Shown piece by piece: positions 1 to 5,684 of a DNA stretch of 6,478 bases; position 1 is the stretch's first letter, and every line of letters starts with the position of its first letter. Under the pieces are notes generated by a model. The model was given only the letters and a program-made list of their open reading frames with translations, ran no database searches and had not been told where the DNA came from. The stretch is from Gemmatimonadota bacterium. GTDB lineage: Bacteria > Gemmatimonadota > Gemmatimonadetes > Palauibacterales > Palauibacteraceae. The position numbers were made by a program, and so were the translations under genes. The stretch lies in assembly GCA_016649455.1 (NCBI GenBank), contig JAENXO010000153.1, forward strand, positions 1-6,478, read 5' to 3'.

Positions 1-875
1 CCCTCGGTGAGGATCAGCAGGTCCTTCTCCTGGGCGGCCAGCACGTCGTCGTTCGTGGCCAGGAAGCCGCCGATGTTCGCCATCCCGTCCTTCTTGGCGG
101 ACATCGTCGCGCCGTCGGCGAACGAGAACATCTCCCGCGCGATATCGATCAGTGGTGTCTCCCCGTACCCTTGCTCGCGCTGCTGGATGAAGAAGGCATT
201 CTCTGCGAACCGGCAGGCGTCGATGTACAGCGGCACCTCGTACTTCCGGCAGATTTCCGCGACCGCCCGGAGGTTGGCCATCGACACGGGCTGACCGCCG
301 CCCGAGTTGTTCGTGACGGTGATCATGCACAGGGGAATCCGCCCCGGCGGGTCGGCCAACAGCCGCTCCAGCGCCTCGACGTCCATGTCGCCCTTGAACG
401 GAGCCCGGCTCGAGAGGTCATTCCCGGCGGCGCCCGGCAGGTCCAGCGCTGTTGCTCCGGTGAACTCGATGTTGGCGCGAGTCGTGTCGAAGTGAGTGTT
501 GTTCGGGATCACGTCGCCGGGTCTGCACACGGTGGTGAACAGAATCTTCTCCGCCGCGCGGCCCTGGTGCGTTGGGATCACGTGCTTGAGGCCGGTGATG
601 TCCTGTACGGCGTCGCGGAACCGGTAGAAGCTGTCACTGCCCGCATACGATTCGTCGCCGCGCATCACGCCGGCCCACTGATTCGCGCTCATCGCGCCCG
701 TACCACTGTCCGTGAGCAGGTCGATGAGCACGTCTCGCGCATCCAGCAGAAACACGTTGTAGTCGGCTTCGACGATCTTCTGCTCGCGCTCCTCCGGCGT
801 GGTCATCCGGATCGGTTCGACGCTCTTGATGCGGAACGGCTCGATGACGGTGTGGATCGGACGGGGTCTACGCAT
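1..875 (-). CDS. tnaA: Tryptophanase (tryptophan indole-lyase), PLP-dependent; N-terminal 291 codons, 3' end beyond window
   Basis: Predicted to split L-tryptophan into indole, pyruvate and ammonia in the cytoplasm, using PLP. Reading the minus strand from ATG at 875-873 gives an open frame to the window edge that I recognise as the tryptophanase/tyrosine phenol-lyase family: EPFRIKSVEP (12-21), IDLLTDSGTGAMS (51-63), GDESYAGS (73-80), THQGR for PLP phosphate (102-106), IDACR with the ring-nitrogen Asp219, and MSAKKD with the PLP lysine expected at Lys262. The N-terminus resembles tyrosine phenol-lyase, but three points favour tryptophanase: HFDTT (Asp130, where phenol-lyases have Thr), TNNSGGGQPVS, and RFAENA rather than RCVENA. 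The substrate-deciding C-terminal residues lie outside the window. The start overlaps the HD gene stop by 8 bases (ATGCGTAG). GGAG (886-889) and GGAAGG (878-883) precede the ATG. No tnaC-type leader is possible immediately upstream, since the HD gene occupies that DNA. Tyrosine phenol-lyase remains the alternative. Confidence 0.85.
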   Translation of the reverse strand, partial: MRRPRPIHTVIEPFRIKSVEPIRMTTPEEREQKIVEADYNVFLLDARDVLIDLLTDSGTGAMSANQWAGVMRGDESYAGSDSFYRFRDAVQDITGLKHVIPTHQGRAAEKILFTTVCRPGDVIPNNTHFDTTRANIEFTGATALDLPGAAGNDLSSRAPFKGDMDVEALERLLADPPGRIPLCMITVTNNSGGGQPVSMANLRAVAEICRKYEVPLYIDACRFAENAFFIQQREQGYGETPLIDIAREMFSFADGATMSAKKDGMANIGGFLATNDDVLAAQEKDLLILTE

Positions 876-1455
876 TGCCTTCCAACTCCAGCGTGTCGGC
901 GATGCCTCGCATCGCCTCGATCACGAAATCGATGTGCTCGGTCAGGTCCTGGCCGATCACCTCGGTGTATTCGCGGATCTCGTCCCGGTTCACGGCGGCG
1001 GCGAAGGACCGGTCCTTCAGCTTCTTCTTCACGGATTTCGACTTCAGGTCGGAGATTCCGCTTGGCCGCACCAGGGAGCAGGCGATCACGAAGCCGGTGA
1101 GCTCATCGACGGCCCGGAGCGTGCGCGCCATGAGGGTCTCCGGCGCGATGCCGGTGTGCTCCGCGTGCGCCATCACCGCGTGCAGGATCTCATCCGGCCA
1201 GCCACGCTCCCGCAGGATCGCGACGCCGCTCGACGGGTGCTCTTCGGTCGGGCTCAGCGCGTCGTTCGGGAACCGCTCGTAGTCGAAGTCGTGGACAAGG
1301 CCGGTGACGCCCCACAGTTCCTCGTCCTCGCCGAACTTGCGGGCGTAAGCCCGCATCGCGGCCTCGACCGCGTACATGTGTTTGCGAAGGTTCTCGTTCT
1401 CCGTGTACTCGTGCACCAGCGCGAGGGCGTCCTCGCGGGTCGGCAGATCAGCCAT
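868..1455 (-). CDS. HD-superfamily hydrolase (HDIG-like phosphohydrolase), 195 aa
   Basis: This is a small, soluble HD-domain protein, complete at 195 residues. The metal-binding pattern is visible in order: His26 (LRKHMYAVE), the His55-Asp56 doublet (GLVHDFDYE), His73 (EEHP), His97 (AVMAHAEHTG, with His100 close by) and Asp117 (LRAVDELTG). Enzymes with this pattern are usually metal-dependent phosphohydrolases, and this short form resembles the uncharacterised 'predicted hydrolase, HD superfamily' group (COG2316-like, from memory). The substrate cannot be read from the sequence. A lysine-rich stretch (KSKSVKKKLKD, about 138-148) follows the domain and could contact nucleic acid or nucleotide, which is only inference. 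There is no signal peptide or membrane segment. ATG at 1455 is supported by a GAGGAG ribosome site (1466-1471) ten bases upstream. The gene overlaps dinB and tnaA by 8 bases each, so it is the middle member of a coupled trio. I assign no gene symbol. Confidence 0.85.
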   Translation of the reverse strand: MADLPTREDALALVHEYTENENLRKHMYAVEAAMRAYARKFGEDEELWGVTGLVHDFDYERFPNDALSPTEEHPSSGVAILRERGWPDEILHAVMAHAEHTGIAPETLMARTLRAVDELTGFVIACSLVRPSGISDLKSKSVKKKLKDRSFAAAVNRDEIREYTEVIGQDLTEHIDFVIEAMRGIADTLELEGNA

Positions 1456-2638
1456 CGTTCTTCTTCTCCTCGAGCAGGGCGGCGCGGGTCACAGTCCCTC
1501 GACCGTAGCGTTCCGAGAGCCGGTCCACCACCTCCGCCACCCGGTGGTCGAGGTCGGGGCCGCCGGTCTCGAACAGTCCTAGCTGTGGCGGGGCGCTTTC
1601 GAAGCCCGAAACGGTGACTCCGATCAGCCGGATTTTCTGTTTTGGCCGGTCCGCGTCGTGGAACAGCGCGCGCGCGGCCGGCCACAGAGTTTCTACCGTA
1701 TCGACCGGAGCGTCCAGAGTGCATCGCCGGGTCAGGGTCTCGAACCCCTCGAACCTCAGTTTCACCGTCACGGTCGTGCCGGCGAGCTTCTTCCGACGCA
1801 GGGATGCTGCTACTCCTTCGCACAGCCCGAGTAGTTTCCGCTCGACGACCCGCCGGTCCGATACGTCCTCGCCGAAGGTCCGCTCCTTGCCCAGCGACTT
1901 CCGTTCATGACCCGGGCTCACCCGCCGCTCGTCCAGGCCATGGCTGAGCCGGTGGAAGTGCATGCCGCCCGCTTCCCCGAACCGGCGCACCAGGACCGCG
2001 GCGTCGAGCGCTGCCACGTCTCCGATCGTCCTGCACCCAAGGCCGCGTAGCGCCTGCTGTCCTTTCGGCCCCGCTCCCCACAGCCGCTTGATGTCGAGGG
2101 GAGCCAGGAACTCGGCCTCCGAGCCCGGTTCGACCACCACCAGGCCGTCGGGCTTGTCCAGGTCGCTCGCCACCTTGGCCACGTACTTCGAGCTCGCGAC
2201 GCCCACCGAGGCCGTCAGCGATTGCTTCGCCCGAATCTCGTCCTTGATCGCCCGCGCGATGGTCGGTCCGTCTCCGAACAGGCGCCGGCTGGCGGTGACG
2301 TCGAGAAACGCCTCGTCCACGCTCAGGCCTTCCACGAGTTCGGTGTAGTGTTCGAAGATCTCGAAGATCGCCCGTGAAGCATCGCCGTACAGCTTCCCAC
2401 GTGGCGGGAGGAATACGGCCTGCGGACAGCGGCGCCAGGCCTCGCCGATCGGCATCGCCGACCCGACCCCGAACTTCCGGGCTTCGTAGTTGGCGGTAGA
2501 GACGACCCCGCGTCCCTTGCCACCCCTGGGGTCGGCCCCGATCACGACCGGCTTGCCACGCAACGTCGGATCTTCACGCTCCTCCACGGCCGCGAAGAAC
2601 GCGTCCATGTCCACGTGGAGGATGGTGCGGGCGTTCAC
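1448..2638 (-). CDS. dinB: DNA polymerase IV (Y-family translesion polymerase), 396 aa
   Basis: Error-prone Y-family polymerase that extends primers past damaged or mispaired template bases. The catalytic acids are all present: HVDMDAFF (Asp10, with Phe15 at the steric-gate position that excludes ribonucleotides) and SVDEAFLD (Asp108, Glu109). Other family marks are YEARKFGV (51-58), the fingers/palm motif SVGVASSKYVAKVASDLDKPDG (144-165), a helix-hairpin-helix thumb (LWGAGPKGQQALRGLGCRTIGD, about 186-207) and a little-finger domain to about residue 350. QLGLF (352-356) matches the beta-clamp binding consensus. It is followed by about 40 residues ending YGRGTVTRAALLEE, as in many non-enteric DinB proteins. 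The start is GTG at 2638-2636, which places HVDMD as in other family members. Only a weak CAGG lies upstream, but the esterase stop is 10 bp away, suggesting reinitiation. The stop (TGA, 1448-1450) lies inside the HD gene start. No LexA-like site was recognised nearby. Confidence 0.96.
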   Translation of the reverse strand: MNARTILHVDMDAFFAAVEEREDPTLRGKPVVIGADPRGGKGRGVVSTANYEARKFGVGSAMPIGEAWRRCPQAVFLPPRGKLYGDASRAIFEIFEHYTELVEGLSVDEAFLDVTASRRLFGDGPTIARAIKDEIRAKQSLTASVGVASSKYVAKVASDLDKPDGLVVVEPGSEAEFLAPLDIKRLWGAGPKGQQALRGLGCRTIGDVAALDAAVLVRRFGEAGGMHFHRLSHGLDERRVSPGHERKSLGKERTFGEDVSDRRVVERKLLGLCEGVAASLRRKKLAGTTVTVKLRFEGFETLTRRCTLDAPVDTVETLWPAARALFHDADRPKQKIRLIGVTVSGFESAPPQLGLFETGGPDLDHRVAEVVDRLSERYGRGTVTRAALLEEKKNDG

Positions 2639-2648
2639 CTTGCCTGGG

Positions 2649-3485
2649 TCAACTGACGTCCAGGAACCAGTCCAGCGCGTTCTGCGAAATCGTGAACGGT
2701 AGCTGGTGTCCTCCGTCGAATTCCTCGAAGGTCACATCGTACCCGTCGTTCAGCAGCAGGCCTTCGACGAACCGCCCCGAGGTGATCGGGAGGATCGGGT
2801 CGTTAGTTCCGTGCGACTGGAAGACTGGAGGCTTGCCGACGATCGGCGCAGCCGGCGTGAAGAACCCTGCCGAGTGCGCAATCAGGTGGCTGAACAGGTC
2901 TCCGTTCGACACGCCGAGCGAAAGCGCATACGAAGCACCGTCCGAGAAGCCGGCGAGCGCGATGCGGGACGGATCGATCCGACAGCGCTCGAATGTGTGC
3001 TCCAGCGCTCGGTCGATGAACGTTACGTCTGGACCGAAGAACCCGACCTCGGCGATGTCCCAGCTCAGCGTGCGGGAGTCCGGTGCCAGTAGCACGAATC
3101 CTCGTTCTTCTGCGTACTGGACGTAGCCCGCCCAGTCGCTGGAGGACACACCGGCTCCGTGCAGGGCCACGAACAGCGGCGCCGGGATCGCGGACGAGTA
3201 GCCCGGGGGAACGTACAGGAAGCCGTCCCGCTGAGGGTCGAGCCCGAGGTCGCTGCGACCGGGGGGCGGAGCGAGAGTGGGCATGCCCGGCCGCGCCGTG
3301 AGCCGCGGGTCCGAGCTCTGGCCGGGTCCTGTCGCGTCGTCGCCACCACAGCCGAGCAGTATGGGTGCAGTGAGCGCGCCAAGTCCGGCTCCCACGAACC
3401 GACGCCGGCTCCAGTCGGATGCCGGGGTCCATTCCGCAGGCTGTCCTATTCCTTCGCTGGGCCCTTCGATTCCGTGTCTTCCCAT
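2649..3485 (-). CDS. Exported alpha/beta-hydrolase (phospholipase/carboxylesterase or PHB-depolymerase-like), Tat lipoprotein, 278 aa
   Basis: Serine esterase predicted to be attached outside the cytoplasmic membrane; substrate unknown. The N-terminus has a long polar region, then twin arginines (SRRRFVGAG, Arg27-Arg28), a hydrophobic stretch and a lipobox, LLGC (Cys46), followed by GGDDATGPG. This is a Tat-type lipoprotein signal. The catalytic domain shows the oxyanion-side ALHGAG (107-112), the nucleophile elbow GFSDGAS (Ser181), the likely acid Asp229 (HGTNDPILP) and His260 (DGGHQLP), in the usual order and spacing. The lead-in YVPPGY and LFVALHGAG recall the LpqC/poly(3-hydroxybutyrate) depolymerase and phospholipase/carboxylesterase groups. 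I chose ATG at 3485, preceded by AGGAGG ten bases upstream. An upstream in-frame GTG at 3524 would add 13 Gly/Arg-rich residues and has no good ribosome site. The gene sits 41 bp after the phosphodiesterase and 10 bp before dinB, so it probably shares their transcript. Confidence 0.85.
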   Translation of the reverse strand: MGRHGIEGPSEGIGQPAEWTPASDWSRRRFVGAGLGALTAPILLGCGGDDATGPGQSSDPRLTARPGMPTLAPPPGRSDLGLDPQRDGFLYVPPGYSSAIPAPLFVALHGAGVSSSDWAGYVQYAEERGFVLLAPDSRTLSWDIAEVGFFGPDVTFIDRALEHTFERCRIDPSRIALAGFSDGASYALSLGVSNGDLFSHLIAHSAGFFTPAAPIVGKPPVFQSHGTNDPILPITSGRFVEGLLLNDGYDVTFEEFDGGHQLPFTISQNALDWFLDVS

Positions 3486-3495
3486 ATCCCCGCCC

Positions 3496-3501
3496 CCTCC
3501 T
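3496..3501 (-). promoter_or_regulatory. Ribosome binding site of the exported esterase
   Basis: On the minus strand AGGAGG lies ten bases before ATG 3485-3483. It is the strongest Shine-Dalgarno match upstream of any gene in the window. It decides the esterase start in favour of this ATG over the in-frame GTG at 3524, which has only GTAGAAGCG upstream. Confidence 0.6.
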
Positions 3502-3526
3502 CGCCGGTTTCGTTGTCCTCCCACGT

Positions 3527-4357
3527 CTACGCTTCTACGCCGGGGTCCGTGACGGGTTCGCTTCCGGTATCCGTACCGCCGGCCCGGTATTCTTCCACGA
3601 TACGGCGGGCGATCGCCGGAAAATCACTGATCAACCCGTCAACCCCCAGGCCGAGCAGCGCCCGCATTTCGTCGGGGCGATTGACCGTCCACACGTGGAC
3701 ACCGACGCCGGCCTCATGACAGCGCCGCACGAATCTGCGCGTCACGACGCGCACGAGCCCTTTTCGCACCGGGACCATCGCGGCCGCGACATCGGAGTCC
3801 AGCCGCGTCGGGACGCCCAGCTTCCCGAGCAGCACGAACGGGGTCAGGTCCCGCTGGGTGGCGCAGCGCCACCGGGCGACGGACGCCGCGGGACGGACGG
3901 CCTCGATATCGAATCCACCGACGATCATCCGCTCGCGCACCGGCTTCCCGGGCAGCCAGGCCGCGAGTGCCTGTCCGGCGCGTGGGGTCTTGACCTCGCA
4001 GATGATCGGGCGCCCGTCGCACGCCTCGACGGCTTCCTCCAGCGTGGGAATGCCGACTCCAGTGCCGCGCCACGGGAAGCTCCGGCCGAGGTCCGGTGTG
4101 AACTTGAATCCGGCATCGAATTGCCGGAGCTCGTCCAGCGTCAGCTCTTCGACCGTCCCGGCTCCGTCTGTCGTCCGCTCTAGCGTGTGGTCGTGGATCA
4201 CCACGATCCGGCCGTCCCGCGTCGCGTGGATATCGAACTCGATCGCATCCGCGCCCGCGGCAATTCCGTGCTGGATTGCCGCGACGGTGTTCTCCGGGGC
4301 GGCACCTGCGCCGCCCCGGTGCCCGATTACGAGAGTGGAGTCAGTGGCTGAGAACAT
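3527..4357 (-). CDS. Glycerophosphodiester phosphodiesterase (cytoplasmic GDPD/UgpQ type), 276 aa
   Basis: Hydrolyses glycerophosphodiesters (deacylated phospholipid head groups) to sn-glycerol 3-phosphate plus an alcohol. The GDPD TIM-barrel signature is intact: GHRGG (His13, Arg14), PENT (Glu22, Asn23), EFDIHATRDG (Glu40, Asp42), the catalytic HDH (His55, Asp56), CEVKT (Glu121, Lys123), HVWTVN (221-226) and DGLISDFP (240-247). At 276 residues with no signal peptide it looks like the short cytoplasmic UgpQ type rather than periplasmic GlpQ. The C-terminal tail (AGGTDTGSEPVTDPGVEA) is low-complexity and probably disordered. The start is ATG 4357. There is no convincing Shine-Dalgarno, only GGTGGA abutting the ATG, while a TAATCT box lies six bases upstream, so a leaderless transcript is possible. 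It is the first gene of the leftward string and is divergent from the glycerate kinase across a 98-bp region with a palindrome. Confident on family, less so on physiological substrate. Confidence 0.93.
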   Translation of the reverse strand: MFSATDSTLVIGHRGGAGAAPENTVAAIQHGIAAGADAIEFDIHATRDGRIVVIHDHTLERTTDGAGTVEELTLDELRQFDAGFKFTPDLGRSFPWRGTGVGIPTLEEAVEACDGRPIICEVKTPRAGQALAAWLPGKPVRERMIVGGFDIEAVRPAASVARWRCATQRDLTPFVLLGKLGVPTRLDSDVAAAMVPVRKGLVRVVTRRFVRRCHEAGVGVHVWTVNRPDEMRALLGLGVDGLISDFPAIARRIVEEYRAGGTDTGSEPVTDPGVEA

Positions 4358-4363
4358 TCCACC

Positions 4364-4369
4364 AGATTA
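4364..4369 (-). promoter_or_regulatory. Possible -10 element of the phosphodiesterase operon
   Basis: The minus strand reads TAATCT, a fair match to TATAAT, ending six bases before ATG 4357. A start point there would fall at or next to the ATG and give a leaderless message. No matching -35 box was found at the usual distance, so this is tentative. Confidence 0.3.
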
Positions 4370-4390
4370 CGGGGCCATCTCATCCTGCGC

Positions 4391-4430
4391 GACCGGATTC
4401 GTGAAGGTACCTTCACCGCCGACCTGATTC
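4391..4430. repeat. Pair of 10-bp direct repeats flanking the palindrome
   Basis: GACCGGATTC (4391-4400) and GACCTGATTC (4421-4430) match at nine of ten positions and start exactly 30 bp apart, close to three helical turns. They sit either side of the 16-bp palindrome, with the left copy touching it and the right copy four bases away. This arrangement could hold two further protein contacts on the same DNA face. It may also be chance. Confidence 0.45.
4401..4416. promoter_or_regulatory. Perfect 16-bp palindrome, candidate operator between divergent genes
   Basis: GTGAAGGTACCTTCAC is identical to its own reverse complement over all 16 bases and has no spacer. It lies mid-way in the 98-bp region between the phosphodiesterase (start 4357) and the glycerate kinase (start 4456). 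That is where a dimeric repressor or activator serving both promoters would bind. With no loop and no T-run it is not a terminator. A possible kinase promoter, TTCACC (4412-4417) with a 16-bp spacer and TATCCG (4434-4439), would overlap the right half of the palindrome, so bound protein would block it. The cognate regulator is not in the window. Confidence 0.55.
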
Positions 4431-4455
4431 CCGTATCCGAACCACGGAAGGCACC

Positions 4456-5556
4456 GTGCGCATTCTCGTATGTCCGACGGCATTCAAGGAGAGTCTGTCC
4501 GCTTCGGCCGCGGCCGCGGCACTGACGGCCGGCATCCTCGAGGCGCGCCCAGGGGCTGAGATTCGCGTGCTCCCCCTGTCCGATGGTGGGCCAGGTCTGC
4601 TCGAAGCCATCGAGGCCGCCGGGGACGGACGGGAGGAGCGGGTCCCCACGACCGGCCCGTTCGGCGATCCAATCGCCGCCCGGATCCTGTGGACGCGTCC
4701 GGGAGAGGTGATCGTCGAGGCGGCGGAGGCGTGCGGCCTGCACCTCGTGCCGCCCGCGATCCGCGATCCGCTGCGCGCCGACACTAGCGGCGTCGGGATC
4801 GTGCTCGCCCGCTGCGGCAACTCGGGCGCACGCCACATCGTCCTGGGTCTTGGCGGCTCCGCCACTGTGGACGGAGGAACGGGCATGGCGAGGGCACTCG
4901 GCTGGCAGTTTCTCGACGTGGCTGACCGGCCTCTGCCGCCCGGGGGGGAAGCGCTCGCAGACCTGAACATGATCCTCTCGCCGGAACATGTATCCGCGGA
5001 TACTTCACCCGCTCTGTTCGCGCCGGACGTCGTCGCACTCGCCGACGTGTACAGTCCGCTGCTCGGCCCCGATGGCGCGGCCCGGCGCTTCGCGGCCCAG
5101 AAAGGCGCCGGCCCGGACGAAATCGAGCTACTGGAATACGGACTCACCCGCCTCGCCGACATCGCCGCCCGCGATCTCGGCCGGGACGTGCGCTTCATCC
5201 CGGGTGCCGGGGCCGCCGGCGGACTGGGTGCCGGGTGCCTGCTGTTTCTGGGCGCTGAGCTGCTTCCCGGGGCCGACTGGGTGCTCGAGCGCGTCGGGTT
5301 CGAGTCCGAGCTGGCATCGGCGGACCTGCTGGTCACCGGCGAGGGAGCGTGGGACGCAACGAGCGGACTCGGGAAGATCACGACCGAAGTGCTGGCGCGA
5401 GCTGCGGAGGCCGGTGTGCCATCCATCCTGGTATGCGGGCGGATCGAGGGAGCGGTACCCGACGGCGTGCAGGCGCTGAGCGGCGCCGACGGCGACTGGC
5501 TCGACGCGGACTCGATTTCCGCTCTCATCGCGCACCAGCTGGGCGGAGACGATTGA
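4456..5556 (+). CDS. Glycerate 2-kinase (GarK/GlxK family), 366 aa
   Basis: Phosphorylates D-glycerate with ATP, giving 2-phosphoglycerate in the E. coli GarK/GlxK family, and so links glyoxylate or serine-type carbon to lower glycolysis. It is cytoplasmic and full length (366 residues against about 380 in E. coli). Family motifs in order are CPTAFKESLSA (6-16), LSDGGPG (41-47), VEAAEACGL (87-95), the strongly conserved GLGGSATVDGGTGMARALG (131-149), ADVYSPLLGPDGAARRFAAQKGA (196-218), PGAGAAGGLGAG (249-260) and VTGEGAWDATSGLGK (293-307). DGGPG replaces the enteric DGGEG, and DVYSPL has Ser where many members have Asn (DVxNPL). The rest of the core is intact, so I expect an active enzyme. The start is GTG 4456 with GGAAGG (4446-4451) four bases upstream. 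The gene diverges from the phosphodiesterase operon, and glyS follows in the same direction. Confidence 0.94.
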   Translation: MRILVCPTAFKESLSASAAAAALTAGILEARPGAEIRVLPLSDGGPGLLEAIEAAGDGREERVPTTGPFGDPIAARILWTRPGEVIVEAAEACGLHLVPPAIRDPLRADTSGVGIVLARCGNSGARHIVLGLGGSATVDGGTGMARALGWQFLDVADRPLPPGGEALADLNMILSPEHVSADTSPALFAPDVVALADVYSPLLGPDGAARRFAAQKGAGPDEIELLEYGLTRLADIAARDLGRDVRFIPGAGAAGGLGAGCLLFLGAELLPGADWVLERVGFESELASADLLVTGEGAWDATSGLGKITTEVLARAAEAGVPSILVCGRIEGAVPDGVQALSGADGDWLDADSISALIAHQLGGDD

Positions 5557-5684
5557 GCTGATCGGACGGGTGTCTGGCAGTCGATTCAGCCGCGGTTTCT
5601 TGCCGCTTCCGGGAGCGGATCGGTATCCTTCCCGTCCCCATTCAAACGGGCCCGAACCGAAGTGAGACAACGTTGAGCGAGAAT
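5557..5684 (+). other. Intergenic region between glycerate kinase and glyS
   Basis: 128 bp without a gene. It holds a possible promoter (5600-5629) and small GC-rich inverted repeats, the clearest being CCGCT (5603-5607) with AGCGG (5614-5618) around a 6-base loop. A second is CCCGT (5631-5635) with ACGGG (5646-5650). Neither is followed by a T-run, so I do not call a terminator. No tRNA and no recognisable T-box leader were seen. Its right end depends on the glyS start and would be 5672 if TTG is used. Confidence 0.5.
5600..5629 (+). promoter_or_regulatory. Possible sigma70-type promoter of glyS
   Basis: TTGCCG (5600-5605) and TATCCT (5624-5629) are separated by 18 bases, each matching four of six consensus positions. 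Transcription from about 5636 would leave a leader of roughly 40-50 bases before glyS. The 30-bp element overlaps a short GC hairpin, and the match is modest, so confidence is low. Confidence 0.35.

Noticed and set aside
171..1100. Long plus-strand open frame (309 codons) opposite tnaA and the HD gene
   Set aside because: It is antisense to two well-supported genes, rich in Arg/His/Val with no recognisable motif, and crosses the boundary between them. Long antisense frames are expected in high-GC DNA.
799..1617. Plus-strand open frame (272 codons) across the HD gene and the dinB 3' end
   Set aside because: It ends in a low-complexity Arg/Pro/Gly stretch and shadows genes with intact catalytic residues.
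3419..4183. Plus-strand open frame (254 codons) opposite the phosphodiesterase
   Set aside because: It is antisense to a gene with the complete GDPD signature and has an irregular composition without motifs.
4401..4416. The palindrome as a rho-independent terminator
   Set aside because: It has no loop and no adjacent T-run, and it sits between two divergent starts rather than after a stop codon.
4413..5528. Minus-strand open frame (371 codons) opposite the glycerate kinase
   Set aside because: Its composition is almost entirely Ser/Pro/Ala/Arg with no domain pattern, while the opposite strand encodes a full glycerate kinase with all motifs.
5592..5650. Overlapping GC inverted repeats before glyS as an attenuator, T-box or terminator
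   Set aside because: Stems are only four or five pairs, with no T-run and no recognisable T-box sequence. Such short pairings are common by chance at this base composition.
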